A stretch of DNA of 64,000 bases from Gemmatales bacterium (GTDB lineage Bacteria > Planctomycetota > Planctomycetia > Gemmatales > Gemmataceae), in NCBI GenBank assembly GCA_026004675.1, contig BPJP01000012.1:1-64000 (forward strand), read 5' to 3'. The first letter of the stretch is position 1; each line of letters begins with the position of its first letter. The notes beneath the pieces are model-generated. The model searched no databases. It was not told the origin of the DNA and saw only the letters and a program-made list of their open reading frames with translations. Positions 19,446 through 28,431 of the stretch are shown here, in pieces. A program made the position numbers and the translations under genes.

Positions 19446-21090
19446 ATGGCCACGGCATATGTGAACGATCAACCGATCGAATTCGGCGATGAAAAGCTCA
19501 ACCTGATCCAACTGGCCCAGCGAGCAGGAGTCCATGTCCCGCACTATTGCTGGCATCCGGCGTTAAGCGTGGTAGCCAGTTGTCGAATGTGCCTGGTTGA
19601 AGTCGGCGAACGCAAAGCGGACGGCAGTAACCAGATGCTCGGCAAAGTCGTCCCCCGCTTGCCAGACGCCGGCGCGCGACGGCACGGTGGTTTATACCAA
19701 AAGCGAAAAGGCCGTCTATGCTCAGCAGCAAACCCTGGAATCGCTTTTGTTGAACCATCCGCTCGATTGCCCCGTTTGCGATAAGGCTGGAGAATGCTGG
19801 CTGCAGGATTACAGCTTCCATTATGGCCGCCCCTATAGCCGGATGATCGACGAAAAAAACCAACCCCCTAACAAACCCCATATCAGCGACAAAATCACCC
19901 TCTTCACCGATCGCTGCATCATGTGCTCGCGATGCGTTCGCTTCACCCGTGAAATCTCCGGGCAGGCCGAGCTGCACATCGTGGATCGCGGGTCACACGC
20001 CGAAATCGATATTTTCCCCGGAGTTCCTTTGAACAACAAACTGGCCGGCAATGTCGTCGATCTTTGCCCGGTCGGGGCTTTGTGCAGCAAGGATTTCCTT
20101 TACAAGCAACGCGTCTGGTATTTGAAAACCAATAACAGTGTCTGTGCCGATTGCAGCACCGGTTGCAGCATCCATGTCGACCATAACAAGGACATCGTGT
20201 ACAGGCTCCGACCCCGAGAAAATCCGCAGGCACAAGGCTATTTCATGTGTGACGACGGACGCTTCGGGTATCACTATATCAACGCCCATGATCGGTTGCG
20301 ACGCCCGACGGTTCGGCTCGACAAGGAACCGGTGTCTTTGCCGTGGCAAAATGTGGTCGGCAGCCTGCAAAACGAGCTTCTTGAATGTGCAGGAAAAAAT
20401 GGCGATGCCATCGCCGGCGTGTTGTCCCCGTTCATGACCTGCGAAGAAGCCTTCTTGCTCGCCAAATTCCTCAAAGGTCTGTCCGGACAAGTCCGGTTAG
20501 CTCTTGGGCCAGTGCCGATCGTCGGCGAGGACGACACGTATCCCAAGGACCGTCGGGGCAATCCGACTGGCGATGTGTTGTTCACCATCCGCAAGGAGAA
20601 ATGCCCCAATCGGAAAGGCGTCGAAGAGATCCTGCGTCATTTTCAAGGGGAGATCATTCCTTTCGATGACATTTTGCGGGCCGCTTCGGAGGAGAATCTG
20701 CAAGCTGTGTATATCGCCGGCGGCTACCCGCCGAGGGAATGGCGTTGGATCACAGAAGAACAAGGCGAGGCCTTGTCAAAGGTGCCACTTTTGGTCGTCC
20801 AGGATTTGTTTCCGTCAGCAGCCAGCCAGGTCGCCAGGTATGTTCTTCCGGGTGCGGCCTTCGCTGAAAAAGACGGCACCTATGTCAATCATGCCGGCCT
20901 GGCCCAGCATCTCGAACGTTGCGTCGCCCCGCCGCACGATTGCCGAAACGATGCCCAGATTTATTTCGATCTGCTCGACAGGCGCGGCTTGCCTCATGTT
21001 CCCACGATCCGCAAGGAACTCGCTGAAGAGATTCCATATTTTGCCGGATTGGGCGACGGAATCGGCGAGCACGGCGTTTTATTAGGGTGA
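19446..21090 (+). CDS. nuoG: NADH-quinone oxidoreductase subunit G, short form (one frameshift)
   Basis: The Fe-S electron-wire subunit of complex I. The N terminus has the [2Fe-2S] ferredoxin cysteines (HYCWHP, SCRMCLVEVG, PACQTP), then HPLDCPVCDKAGECWLQD (His-Cys N5), DRCIMCSRCVRFTREISG (N4) and VCADCSTGCSIHV with a later CDDGR (extra N7-type site). The protein is only about 547 residues, shorter than typical 680-900-residue forms: most of the molybdopterin-oxidoreductase-like domain is reduced. One extra C in the run at 19652-19656 breaks the frame; removing it restores KVVPACQTPARDG. nuoH follows directly. Confidence 0.88.
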
Positions 21091-21132
21091 ATTCGATTTT
21101 GGTATCAAGTGTTACCTGCTGGAAGTCGAACC

Positions 21133-22317
21133 ATGCACGAGTTTCATTGGACACACACGCTCATCACGGTGGTTGTCGTGCTTGCCGTCATCATGGGTGC
21201 GTGTGCCTATTTGATTCTGCTGGAGCGCAAGACAGCCGCCTTTATCCAGGACCGGCTCGGGCCAAACCGCGTAGGACCGCATGGGCTTTTGCAGCCCATC
21301 GCCGATGGCCTCAAGTTTCTTTTCAAGGAAGAGGTTATCCCACGTCGGGCGGATCGGTTGCTGTTCTTGATGGCCCCCGCAGTCGCGATGGGAACCGCTC
21401 TCTTCGCTTTTGCTGTCGTACCCTTCGGACCGACGAGCGTGCCACCTGACCCCCCTCCCCCCGACGCGACGATGCAACAAGTTCGACAGTACGAAATCGC
21501 CCTGGCCGAATACAAGGCGTCGTACCAGTTCGTGATCGCACCGGGTTTGGATATCGGCATTCTTTTCGTCTTTGCAATCGGCAGTTTGTCGGTTTACGGC
21601 GTGATTCTGGGGGGATGGGCATCCAACAACAAGTACAGTTTTATTGGCGGCCTGCGCTCGAGCGCCCAATTGATCAGTTACGAGATTCCTCTCGGGCTGT
21701 CCGTCTTGGGCGTTCTCTTGATGGCTGGGTCGCTCAACCTGGAAAGAATTCTCGACGTGCAAACACGCTATGGCTGGTTTATCCTGTACCAGCCGCTGGC
21801 TTTTCTCCTCTTTCTAGTCAGTGCTTTTGCCGAAACCAATCGTCTGCCATTCGACCTGGCGGAAGCGGAGCAGGAACTGGTTGGCGGCTTCCATACCGAG
21901 TACAGCGGGCTGAAGTTCGGCATGTTCTTCTTGGGTGAGTACACCCACATGATCACGACGAGCTTTCTCCTTTCGATCCTGTTTCTGGGAGGTTGGCATT
22001 GCCCGTTTCTGGCTGAACCGGCGCACACCGGAATGGTCGGAACGATCGTCAAGCTGATGGTGCTGGCTCTCAAAGTGTTTGGTTTCATCATGTTGTACAT
22101 GATTATTCGCTGGACGATTCCTCGGTTCCGTTTCGATCAGCTAATGGCTTTGGCCTGGAAAGTGTTGATACCGCTGGCCCTGGCCAATTTCGTTTGCGTC
22201 GTAATTGTTCAAGAATTTGGTTGGAGCTGGGTCTGGCTGACGCTGGCGTCGATCGCCCTGTTTTTCGGCGCGGGATACTTTGGAACGCGGTCCCAAACCA
22301 CGCCGCAGCCCGTTTGA
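21133..22317 (+). CDS. nuoH: NADH-quinone oxidoreductase subunit H
   Basis: The membrane subunit that forms the quinone chamber with NuoD and NuoB; 394 residues with about eight to nine membrane segments. Markers: ERKTAAFIQDRLGPNRVGPHGLLQPIADGLK is split here as ERKTAAFIQDRLGPNR and GLLQPIADGLKFLFKE; later AETNRLPFDLAEAEQELV and GFHTEYSGLKFGMFFLGEY. The first periplasmic loop contains a Pro-rich insert (VPPDPPPPDATMQQ) that is unusual for the family. It is the last nuo gene here; nuoI-N are not present downstream. Confidence 0.94.
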   Translation: MHEFHWTHTLITVVVVLAVIMGACAYLILLERKTAAFIQDRLGPNRVGPHGLLQPIADGLKFLFKEEVIPRRADRLLFLMAPAVAMGTALFAFAVVPFGPTSVPPDPPPPDATMQQVRQYEIALAEYKASYQFVIAPGLDIGILFVFAIGSLSVYGVILGGWASNNKYSFIGGLRSSAQLISYEIPLGLSVLGVLLMAGSLNLERILDVQTRYGWFILYQPLAFLLFLVSAFAETNRLPFDLAEAEQELVGGFHTEYSGLKFGMFFLGEYTHMITTSFLLSILFLGGWHCPFLAEPAHTGMVGTIVKLMVLALKVFGFIMLYMIIRWTIPRFRFDQLMALAWKVLIPLALANFVCVVIVQEFGWSWVWLTLASIALFFGAGYFGTRSQTTPQPV

Positions 22318-22445
22318 TCGGCTGGTCCATGTCGGTGAATAACGTGCACAAACGACTCGTTTGGCAGGAGGTGGAACCATTTGTGAAAGCGCCATAGTTT
22401 ACCGAACAACGATTATTCATGTTTGGAAATGGCGTGAATTTGTCG

Positions 22446-22475
22446 TTGACAAGGCTCGGTCAGCATGGGTATGAT
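22446..22475 (+). promoter_or_regulatory. strong candidate sigma-70-type promoter
   Basis: TTGACA (22446-22451), an 18-bp spacer, and TATGAT (22470-22475). This is the best promoter match in the window. Transcription would begin near 22482, immediately upstream of a structured segment that ends in an intrinsic terminator. Confidence 0.6.
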
Positions 22476-22481
22476 GCCGGT

Positions 22482-22580
22482 GCGAGGCACGGCAAGGAAC
22501 ACTAATGAAGGCCGTGTCTGGAATCCTGTCCCCATCAGTGAACGACAGGCAATCCATCTGAATGGCGGCTTGCCTTTTTT
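22482..22580 (+). ncRNA. candidate ~99-nt small RNA or terminator-attenuator leader
   Basis: Between the promoter and the T-run the transcript can form an 8-bp stem (GGCACGGC 22486-22493 with GCCGTGTC 22511-22518, one G-U pair) with a 17-nt loop, and a 6-bp stem CCTGTC (22525-22530) with GACAGG (22544-22549). The second stem shares bases 22547-22549 with the terminator stem, so the two are mutually exclusive, as in attenuators and riboswitches. No known RNA family motif was recognised (no SRP, 6S, tmRNA or RNase P signature). It could be free-standing or the leader of DUF4912. Confidence 0.4.
22547..22580 (+). terminator. intrinsic terminator
   Basis: Stem AGGCAA (22547-22552) with TTGCCT (22570-22575), an inner CCAT/ATGG helix capped by CTGA, and six T residues (22575-22580). 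It lies about 70 nt after the predicted transcription start at 22482. Confidence 0.55.
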
Positions 22581-22744
22581 CGTCCAAAAGGTGGGGTCGG
22601 ATTACCCGCCTGCCTTCCTTCCCGGCTCGGCACCGGGTCATCCAATAATCCGCTGGAAAGGGAATTCCGGAGGTTTGATCACCCCGTAGGGATGCGTGTC
22701 TTGTTTCGGTTTGCTTGGCAGCAGGCAGCCGGGAGTGAGTGCTA

Positions 22745-23893
22745 ATGACGAAGGACCAGTTACGGGGCTTGTCGAAGAAAAAGCTGGAAGAGTTGGCGCG
22801 AAAACACGGCGTCGATGGTTGGTATGACTTGCGGAAAGAAGAACTCGTCAACGCCCTCTTTCGCAAGACCGCTGGGAAAAAATCCTCGACGCCTCGTGCC
22901 TCGAAAACAACACAGTCGACCCGTAACACCCGGTCGCGGCGAGGCCAGGCAACGAGTGTTCGAACGCAAAAAGCAGCTGCGCGCAACTCCTCTAACGGCG
23001 GAGACGATCCGGTCGAACGAAGCAAATTCGAATTGGGTGTTCCGACCCGGGATCTGTCGGCGAAAGTGCCCAAAGATTTGCCCGGCGGCTACGGCAAAGA
23101 TCGCATCGTCGTCATGGTTCGCGACCCCTACTGGCTCCACGCCTACTGGGAGTTGACTCGCAAGGCAATCCAGCGAGCCGAAGCCGCCTTGGGACAGGAC
23201 TGGCACCTGGCCAAGCCGATTCTCCGCGTTCTGAAAATTGCCAACAAAGAAACCACTGCCACCGCTGAAGCCATCGTTCGCGATATCCAAATCCATGGCG
23301 GGTGCAACAACTGGTATATCGACGTAAGCGATCCGCCCAGTTCGTTTCGGGTCGATATCGGTTATCTGGCACCAAACGGCAGATTCTATGTTCTGGCTCG
23401 TTCCAATGTGGTCTCGACGCCGCGCGCTGGCGTCAGCGATCTTATCGATGAAAACTGGGCTGACTTCGACCACAAAAAGGCCGACCGCATTTATGCCATG
23501 TCCGGCGGTTTTGATCCGACTGCCAGCAGCCTCGAATTGAAGGAGTTGTTCGAAGAGCGGTTGCGCCGCCCGCTCGGTTCACCCGCGGTAACCAGCTTCG
23601 GATCGGGTGCTTATCCTCCCGGCAAGGAGCGCAAATTCTGGTTCCACCTCGATGCGGAACTGATCGTCTATGGTGCGACGGAGCCGAACGCTCGAGTCAC
23701 GCTTCAAGGTGAGCCGATTAAACTTCGCCCCGACGGCACCTTTACCATGCGCTACAGCCTGCCCGACAGTCGGCAGATCATCCCGGCTGTTTCGACCTCG
23801 GCTGACGGCGTCGAAGAACGGACGATCGTGCTTGCCGTCGAAAGAAATACAAAACAACTCGAGCCACTGGTTCACGATCTGAATAACGAATAA
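22745..23893 (+). CDS. Rho-N-like plus DUF4912 domain protein
   Basis: 382 residues. The N terminus (DQLRGLSKKKLEELARKHG, near 3-21, up to about 38) resembles the Rho termination factor N-terminal / SAP-like helical domain. A Ser/Thr/Arg-rich basic linker follows (about 45-95). The central block DRIVVMVRDPYWLHAYWEL with later GCNNWYIDV and GYLAPNGRFYVLARSNVV is the DUF4912 signature. The C terminus (ELIVYGATEPNARVTLQG, PDGTFTMRYSLPD) is a beta-sandwich-like module. DUF4912 has no proven function. The RNA-binding-type N-terminal domain next to a possible attenuator is notable but may be coincidence. Confidence 0.78.
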   Translation: MTKDQLRGLSKKKLEELARKHGVDGWYDLRKEELVNALFRKTAGKKSSTPRASKTTQSTRNTRSRRGQATSVRTQKAAARNSSNGGDDPVERSKFELGVPTRDLSAKVPKDLPGGYGKDRIVVMVRDPYWLHAYWELTRKAIQRAEAALGQDWHLAKPILRVLKIANKETTATAEAIVRDIQIHGGCNNWYIDVSDPPSSFRVDIGYLAPNGRFYVLARSNVVSTPRAGVSDLIDENWADFDHKKADRIYAMSGGFDPTASSLELKELFEERLRRPLGSPAVTSFGSGAYPPGKERKFWFHLDAELIVYGATEPNARVTLQGEPIKLRPDGTFTMRYSLPDSRQIIPAVSTSADGVEERTIVLAVERNTKQLEPLVHDLNNE

Positions 23894-23971
23894 AGCGCAG
23901 ATCAGCACCGTTCCGTCGGCACGTGGGTCTGTCGCCTTGGCAAACTTGTGTCTTCCATCCAGCCACGCCGC

Positions 23972-25027
23972 ATGAATCGCCGCGACTTTTTGCATCCCCG
24001 ACATTGGACGCAATCGGCCGGCCAGGTTCTTGGCGCGCTCGACCTCCTCTCTTCTCCTCCTGCTCTACGCCGCCACGAAAACGTCTGCTTTTTGCGTGCC
24101 GAACGGCGGGCCATGGCAACATCCTTTCAGATCTTTCTGCCGACCCGATATCAACTCGGCCTCAAGGCATGCGAAGCAGCTTTCGATCTGATCGATCGAA
24201 TCGAAAAACAGCTCACCGTTTTTCGTGACGACAGCGAAGTCAGCCGACTCAACCAGCGAGCCGGCCGTGAAGAAGTTCCCGTAAGCAACAGTTTGTTTCA
24301 GTTGCTCACCCTGGCGCAAACCCTGTCAGCGGAAACAATGGGCGCCTTCGACATCACGACCGGCGCTTTGACGAAGGCATGGGGTTTTTATCGCCGGGCC
24401 GGCAAGGTTCCGCCACCTGAAGAGCGGCAGTCGGCCCTGAGCCGAACCGGCATGTCCTTCGTTCGCCTCGATCCGGCGAAGCGGACCGTGCGTTTCGAGC
24501 GTTCTGGTTTGGAGCTGAATTTCGGCAGCATCGGCAAAGGATATGCCTTGGACAAAGCCGCCAGATTGCTTCGCCAGCATTGGAAAATCTCGTCGGGTTT
24601 GTTGCACGGAGGCCGTAGCAGCGTGTACGCTATCGGAAATGGCCCAGGCGACCAGCGTGGCTGGGAAGTCGGCATCCAGCACCCATGGCGCCCTGGCGAG
24701 CGGTTGGCGGTCGTGCGATTGAGGCAACGAGCCTTGGCGACTTCGTCCGCAACCTATCAACACGTGGAATTCCAGGGCCGAAAACTCGGGCACCTTCTCG
24801 ACCCTCGAACGGGCTGGCCCGCGGAAGGCATGCAGAGTGCCAGTGCGCTGGCGCCGACGGCTGCCGAAGCCGATGCGCTTGCTACCGCCTTTTTTATCCT
24901 TGGCGTGGACGAAACGAAAAAATATTGTGAACAGCATCCGGCAATCGGTGCCGTCTTGCTCCCCGAAGGCGAAACCCGACCCATTTTCGTTGGCAACATC
25001 GAATCCTTCAAACGACGTATATCATGA
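23972..25027 (+). CDS. apbE: FAD:protein FMN transferase (ApbE family)
   Basis: It transfers FMN from FAD to Thr/Ser of exported or membrane proteins. 351 residues; the N terminus MNRRDFLHPRHW has a twin-arginine-like RR but a weak hydrophobic core. Family motifs: SVFRDDSEVSRLN-type stretch (FRDDSEVSRLNQRAG), FDITTGALTKAWGF, LNFGSIGKGYALD, the RTGW-containing LLDPRTGWPAEG, and a DALATAFFILG Mg-site segment. It ends with ATGA overlapping the DoxX-like gene, so the two are coupled. No obvious flavinylation target motif was found in the immediate neighbours. Confidence 0.87.
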   Translation: MNRRDFLHPRHWTQSAGQVLGALDLLSSPPALRRHENVCFLRAERRAMATSFQIFLPTRYQLGLKACEAAFDLIDRIEKQLTVFRDDSEVSRLNQRAGREEVPVSNSLFQLLTLAQTLSAETMGAFDITTGALTKAWGFYRRAGKVPPPEERQSALSRTGMSFVRLDPAKRTVRFERSGLELNFGSIGKGYALDKAARLLRQHWKISSGLLHGGRSSVYAIGNGPGDQRGWEVGIQHPWRPGERLAVVRLRQRALATSSATYQHVEFQGRKLGHLLDPRTGWPAEGMQSASALAPTAAEADALATAFFILGVDETKKYCEQHPAIGAVLLPEGETRPIFVGNIESFKRRIS

Positions 25028-26340
25028 ATCCTGCCACTCGCTTTTTTCTCGTGCTCTTGCAGATCGCTATCGGCTGGCACTTTCTCTACGAAGGGTTGAC
25101 AAAGATCAACGACGACTCCTGGTCGAGCCAGCCGTTCTTGCGCAACGCCAAAGGGTCGGTCGCTTTGGTGATTCGCTGGCTCAGTGGCGACCCCACGGTC
25201 GTCAAAACCGAATCCGGTCTTGTCGAAGTGGATGATACGGACGCATTCCTGGCTCGCTTTCAATTGAAGCCATTCGACCCCAATGAAGAGCCGCACCAAC
25301 GCCGGTGGGACCGTTATCTTCCCGAACCGGTTGAGAAAGAGTGGGACGCTTACTTCCAAACATTCGTCAAACATTATGCATTGGATGACGCCACGCCCAT
25401 GGATGATGGGGCACCCCCCACGACGCCCGATGGGGACGCCGAGCCGCAGGTTCCTGCCACGCAAAAAGTCCTTGCCGAACGCAAACTGAAGATTCTAAAA
25501 CAGGAGCTAGCCCAATGGCTCGATCATGGAACCATCGAAATAACACGGCCATATATCGACGACAAACAAAAGACCTTGACGGCTACCGTGCCGCAACGGC
25601 TGGCCGAATACCAATCGCTATTGGCGGCTATCAAGGAGGAAAAAGCTGTTGAGGACACGATTGGCGTGCGATCCGAGGCCAGGCTGAAACGACTCGAAGA
25701 AGAAGCGGCCGACATCCGAAAGCAACTCGAAGAAGAACTTGAAGGCTGGACCAACAAAATGAAGCGAGGGCTGCGTGAAGTCCTGAACTACTATCAGCAC
25801 CGCATGTCCTTGCCTCCCGAACCGTCCTCTGCCCAGCCGGAATGGACGTATTTGCCTTGGATCGACCATTCGGTGAAATGGGGACTGACCGCTGTCGGTG
25901 GTCTGTTATTTGTGGGTTTGTTTACGCGGACGGCTTGCGTCGCTGGAGCCGCCTTTTTGTTGCTTTTCTACTTGCCGCACCCGCCGTTTCCTGGATTGCC
26001 GCCTCCGCCCAAAGCTGAGGGGAGCTACTTGTTCATCAACAAGAACATCATCGAGATGCTGGCCCTGTTGGCGCTAGCGTGCTCGCAACCGGGTTCGCGC
26101 TACGGCATCGACGCCTTGCTGAAATCTTTTGTTCGCAGAAAACCAAGGGAGGCAGAAGAACTTTCTCCAGAACCAGGCCCGACCGTCACTGTTCGGCCTG
26201 CGGAGGCGCCGAGCGAACATGTACAAGTTCCGGACGCGACAACGGAGCCACAATCCCTCGACCAGTCGGCAGCCGCTGCCGAGCAGGCCGAAAACAACGC
26301 TGAAACGGAATCGACCACTTCTTCACAGAGGAGCGACTAA
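25024..26340 (+). CDS. DoxX-like membrane protein with large extracytoplasmic insertion
   Basis: 438 residues against about 130-180 for usual DoxX proteins. Residues 7-27 (FFLVLLQIAIGWHFLYEGLTK) match the first DoxX helix. About 250 residues of hydrophilic sequence follow, with a charged helical, likely coiled-coil part (near 150-265). The remaining DoxX helices come at about 278-320 (LTAVGGLLFVGLFTR) and 340-358 (NKNIIEMLALLALA). The last 70 residues are low-complexity and acidic. It overlaps apbE by 4 bp and ends 3 bp before the Gfo/Idh/MocA gene, which suggests one operon. The function is unknown; related DoxX/DoxD proteins act in quinone or thiosulfate redox systems. Confidence 0.72.
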   Translation: MNPATRFFLVLLQIAIGWHFLYEGLTKINDDSWSSQPFLRNAKGSVALVIRWLSGDPTVVKTESGLVEVDDTDAFLARFQLKPFDPNEEPHQRRWDRYLPEPVEKEWDAYFQTFVKHYALDDATPMDDGAPPTTPDGDAEPQVPATQKVLAERKLKILKQELAQWLDHGTIEITRPYIDDKQKTLTATVPQRLAEYQSLLAAIKEEKAVEDTIGVRSEARLKRLEEEAADIRKQLEEELEGWTNKMKRGLREVLNYYQHRMSLPPEPSSAQPEWTYLPWIDHSVKWGLTAVGGLLFVGLFTRTACVAGAAFLLLFYLPHPPFPGLPPPPKAEGSYLFINKNIIEMLALLALACSQPGSRYGIDALLKSFVRRKPREAEELSPEPGPTVTVRPAEAPSEHVQVPDATTEPQSLDQSAAAAEQAENNAETESTTSSQRSD

Positions 26341-26343
26341 GCG

Positions 26344-28008
26344 ATGGCACTCGACATGACTCCTGAAGAAAAAGAGATTGGCAAAGCGAATTTCGACCAC
26401 GTGAGCGAGCAATTGTCTCGACGTGGTTTCATGAAAACGGTGGCGGCTGGTGCTGCTGTCGTTCCCGTGAGCGCGGCTGCCTATTTCGGCTACCAATACG
26501 AGACGATGCAAAAACGCCCCGTCAAAGCGGCCATTATCGGTACGGGTGACGAGGGGGGCGTATTGGTTGGGGAACACAATCCCGAATACCTCGAATTCAT
26601 TGCCTGTGCCGACATTCGGCCAACGCAACGCAAGCGCATTTTCGAGGGCGACTCCAAACCGACGAGCCCGCGCAAAGGTTTCAACCGCATCTACGGCAAA
26701 GACGCCGCCAGCCGGATCAAAGTCTATGTCGATTACAAAGAAATGCTGGCCAGCGAGCCGGAGATCGAAGCCGTCGTCATCGCCTTGCCTTTGCATTTGC
26801 ACGCTCCGGTAGCCATCGACTGCCTCAACGCCAAAAAGCATGTCTTGTGCGAAAAGCTCATGGCCTGGAATATCAACCAATGCAAAGAGATGATCAAAGC
26901 AGCCGAGCGAAATGACCGCATCTTGACCATCGGCCACCAGAGGCACTACAGTCTCCTTTATGCTCAAGCCGTCGAGGTGATCAAGAGCGGCGTTCTTGGC
27001 GACATCAAACACATCCGCGCCTTGTGGCATCGCAATAACACCTGGCCTCGTGTCGACAAGAAAGGCCGAATCATCCCCGGCGAATTGCGTGACAGCTGGA
27101 GAAAATCCATTCCTGAAGAAGACGCCAAAGCTCTGGCCAACGAATTGGAAAAATGGGATTACAAGAGCATGGAGGAATTGGTTCGCTGGCGGCTCTACCA
27201 GCGAACCGGCGGCGGTCTTATGGCGGAACTCGGCTCGCACCAGCTCGACGCCTGCAGCATCTTTCTCGGCAAAGTCCATCCTTTGGCCGTCACCGGCGTC
27301 GGCGGCAAATATTTCTACACCGATGACCGCGAAATCGAAGACCACGTCTTTTGTACCTTTGAGTTCCCCGGACCCGATTATTACGTCAAAGACAAGAACG
27401 GCAACAACACCGCCAAGGTCAAAAACAAGGATGACATCGTGGTCGTCACCTATTCGTCGATCAACACCAATTCCTTCGAGAATTACGGCGAATGCGTCAT
27501 GGGAACGCGGGGCACCTTGATCGTGGAAAGCGAGCAGACGGCTATGCTTTGGACCGAGCGCGATCCCAACAAGAAAGACTCGGGACCAGCGCGGTCGACA
27601 GCGGCCACAGTCGTCACCTTGAACAAGAACCAACCGATTCTCGATTCATCGTCGACGACCGGCCCGGCGGAAGTGGCTGCGAGCGGTCAAACCGCACCTG
27701 GCCGGACCACCGGCCCTGTTAGCCGGGGCTATCGCGAGGAAATGGAACATTTCGCCTACTGCATTCGCCGTCATCAGGAAGCGCAATCCGACGAAGAGCG
27801 TCGCCGCTGGCGTCGTGAACCGCGTTGCAACGGCTATGTAGCCATGGCGGATGCCATCATCGCTTTGACGGCCAACCAGGCCATGCGAAAACAGCAACGC
27901 ATCGTTTTCCAGGACAGCTGGTTCGATCCCACGTCGAGCGAAGTTCCCGACGGCGACATGATCCCGACCAACGCCAAGGGAAAGAGGCTTGATTTGGCTT
28001 CGAGCTGA
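26344..28008 (+). CDS. Tat-exported Gfo/Idh/MocA family oxidoreductase
   Basis: 554 residues. A twin-arginine signal (SRRGFMK, 25-31, then AAGAAVVPVSAAAYFG) indicates folded export. The Rossmann domain follows: KAAIIGTGDEGGVL near residue 60, FIACADI, then ALPLHLHAPVAIDCL and KHVLCEKLMAWN, which corresponds to the EKP-type catalytic Lys segment of the family. The C-terminal GFO_IDH_MocA domain includes GGGLMAELGSHQLDACSIF. Such proteins oxidise or reduce sugars with NAD(P), but the substrate is unknown. The insertion-rich C terminus (480-554) is typical of planctomycete members. It follows the DoxX-like gene by 3 bp. Confidence 0.85.
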   Translation: MALDMTPEEKEIGKANFDHVSEQLSRRGFMKTVAAGAAVVPVSAAAYFGYQYETMQKRPVKAAIIGTGDEGGVLVGEHNPEYLEFIACADIRPTQRKRIFEGDSKPTSPRKGFNRIYGKDAASRIKVYVDYKEMLASEPEIEAVVIALPLHLHAPVAIDCLNAKKHVLCEKLMAWNINQCKEMIKAAERNDRILTIGHQRHYSLLYAQAVEVIKSGVLGDIKHIRALWHRNNTWPRVDKKGRIIPGELRDSWRKSIPEEDAKALANELEKWDYKSMEELVRWRLYQRTGGGLMAELGSHQLDACSIFLGKVHPLAVTGVGGKYFYTDDREIEDHVFCTFEFPGPDYYVKDKNGNNTAKVKNKDDIVVVTYSSINTNSFENYGECVMGTRGTLIVESEQTAMLWTERDPNKKDSGPARSTAATVVTLNKNQPILDSSSTTGPAEVAASGQTAPGRTTGPVSRGYREEMEHFAYCIRRHQEAQSDEERRRWRREPRCNGYVAMADAIIALTANQAMRKQQRIVFQDSWFDPTSSEVPDGDMIPTNAKGKRLDLASS

Positions 28009-28020
28009 GAAATAACGGGA

Positions 28021-28431
28021 CTAGAAAATGCCGAGTTGAAGCCGGGCCGCTTCCGACATGCGGTCCGGCGTCCACACCGGGTCCCAAACCAATTCGACTT
28101 TTACCGCTGCGACCCCTTGGATGGCCCTGACTTTGTTCTCGACTTCGCCAGGCAAACTCCCTGCCACCGGGCACATCGGCGAAGTCAACGTCATGCGAAT
28201 CTCGACCGAACCGTCTCCACGCACGTCCACTCCGTAGATCAACCCCATTTCGTAGATATTGATCGGCACCTCTGGATCATAGCAGGTGCGCAAAACGTCG
28301 ATGATCTTCGCCTGCAAATCCTGGATTTTGGCGGCTTGTGCGATTTGTTCCTCGACCGACGCCGGCGATTCACAAGAAGCCGCCGACGAAGGGGATTGTT
28401 GCTGATTCGTGTTGTGTGCCTGCTCGTTCAT
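28021..28431 (-). CDS. sufT: SufT/PaaD-like MIP18 (DUF59) protein
   Basis: 136 residues: a low-complexity N terminus and then the DUF59 domain (VLRTCYDPEVPINIYEMGL, VEIRMTLTSPMCPVAGSLP, VELVWDPVWTPDRMSEAARL). The conserved DPEIP-type and TSPMCP motifs are present. Such proteins help transfer Fe-S clusters. Its ATG overlaps the end of sufU (ATGA), so it is the last gene of the suf operon. It converges with the Gfo/Idh/MocA gene with 12 bp between. Confidence 0.88.
   Translation of the reverse strand: MNEQAHNTNQQQSPSSAASCESPASVEEQIAQAAKIQDLQAKIIDVLRTCYDPEVPINIYEMGLIYGVDVRGDGSVEIRMTLTSPMCPVAGSLPGEVENKVRAIQGVAAVKVELVWDPVWTPDRMSEAARLQLGIF

Larger units (their letters stand above)
22318..22744 (+). 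other. intergenic region with possible small RNA or attenuator
   Basis: 427 bp between nuoH and DUF4912 without a supported protein gene. A 74-codon frame from 22465 overlaps the RNA-like signals and has no signs of coding. The region contains a strong promoter-like sequence, a structured segment and an intrinsic terminator (listed separately), then about 165 bp before the DUF4912 start that I cannot interpret. Confidence 0.6.

Noticed and set aside
22465-22689. 74-codon open frame in the nuoH-DUF4912 gap
   Set aside because: It runs through the promoter -10 and the terminator hairpin, has no ribosome site and no recognisable product.
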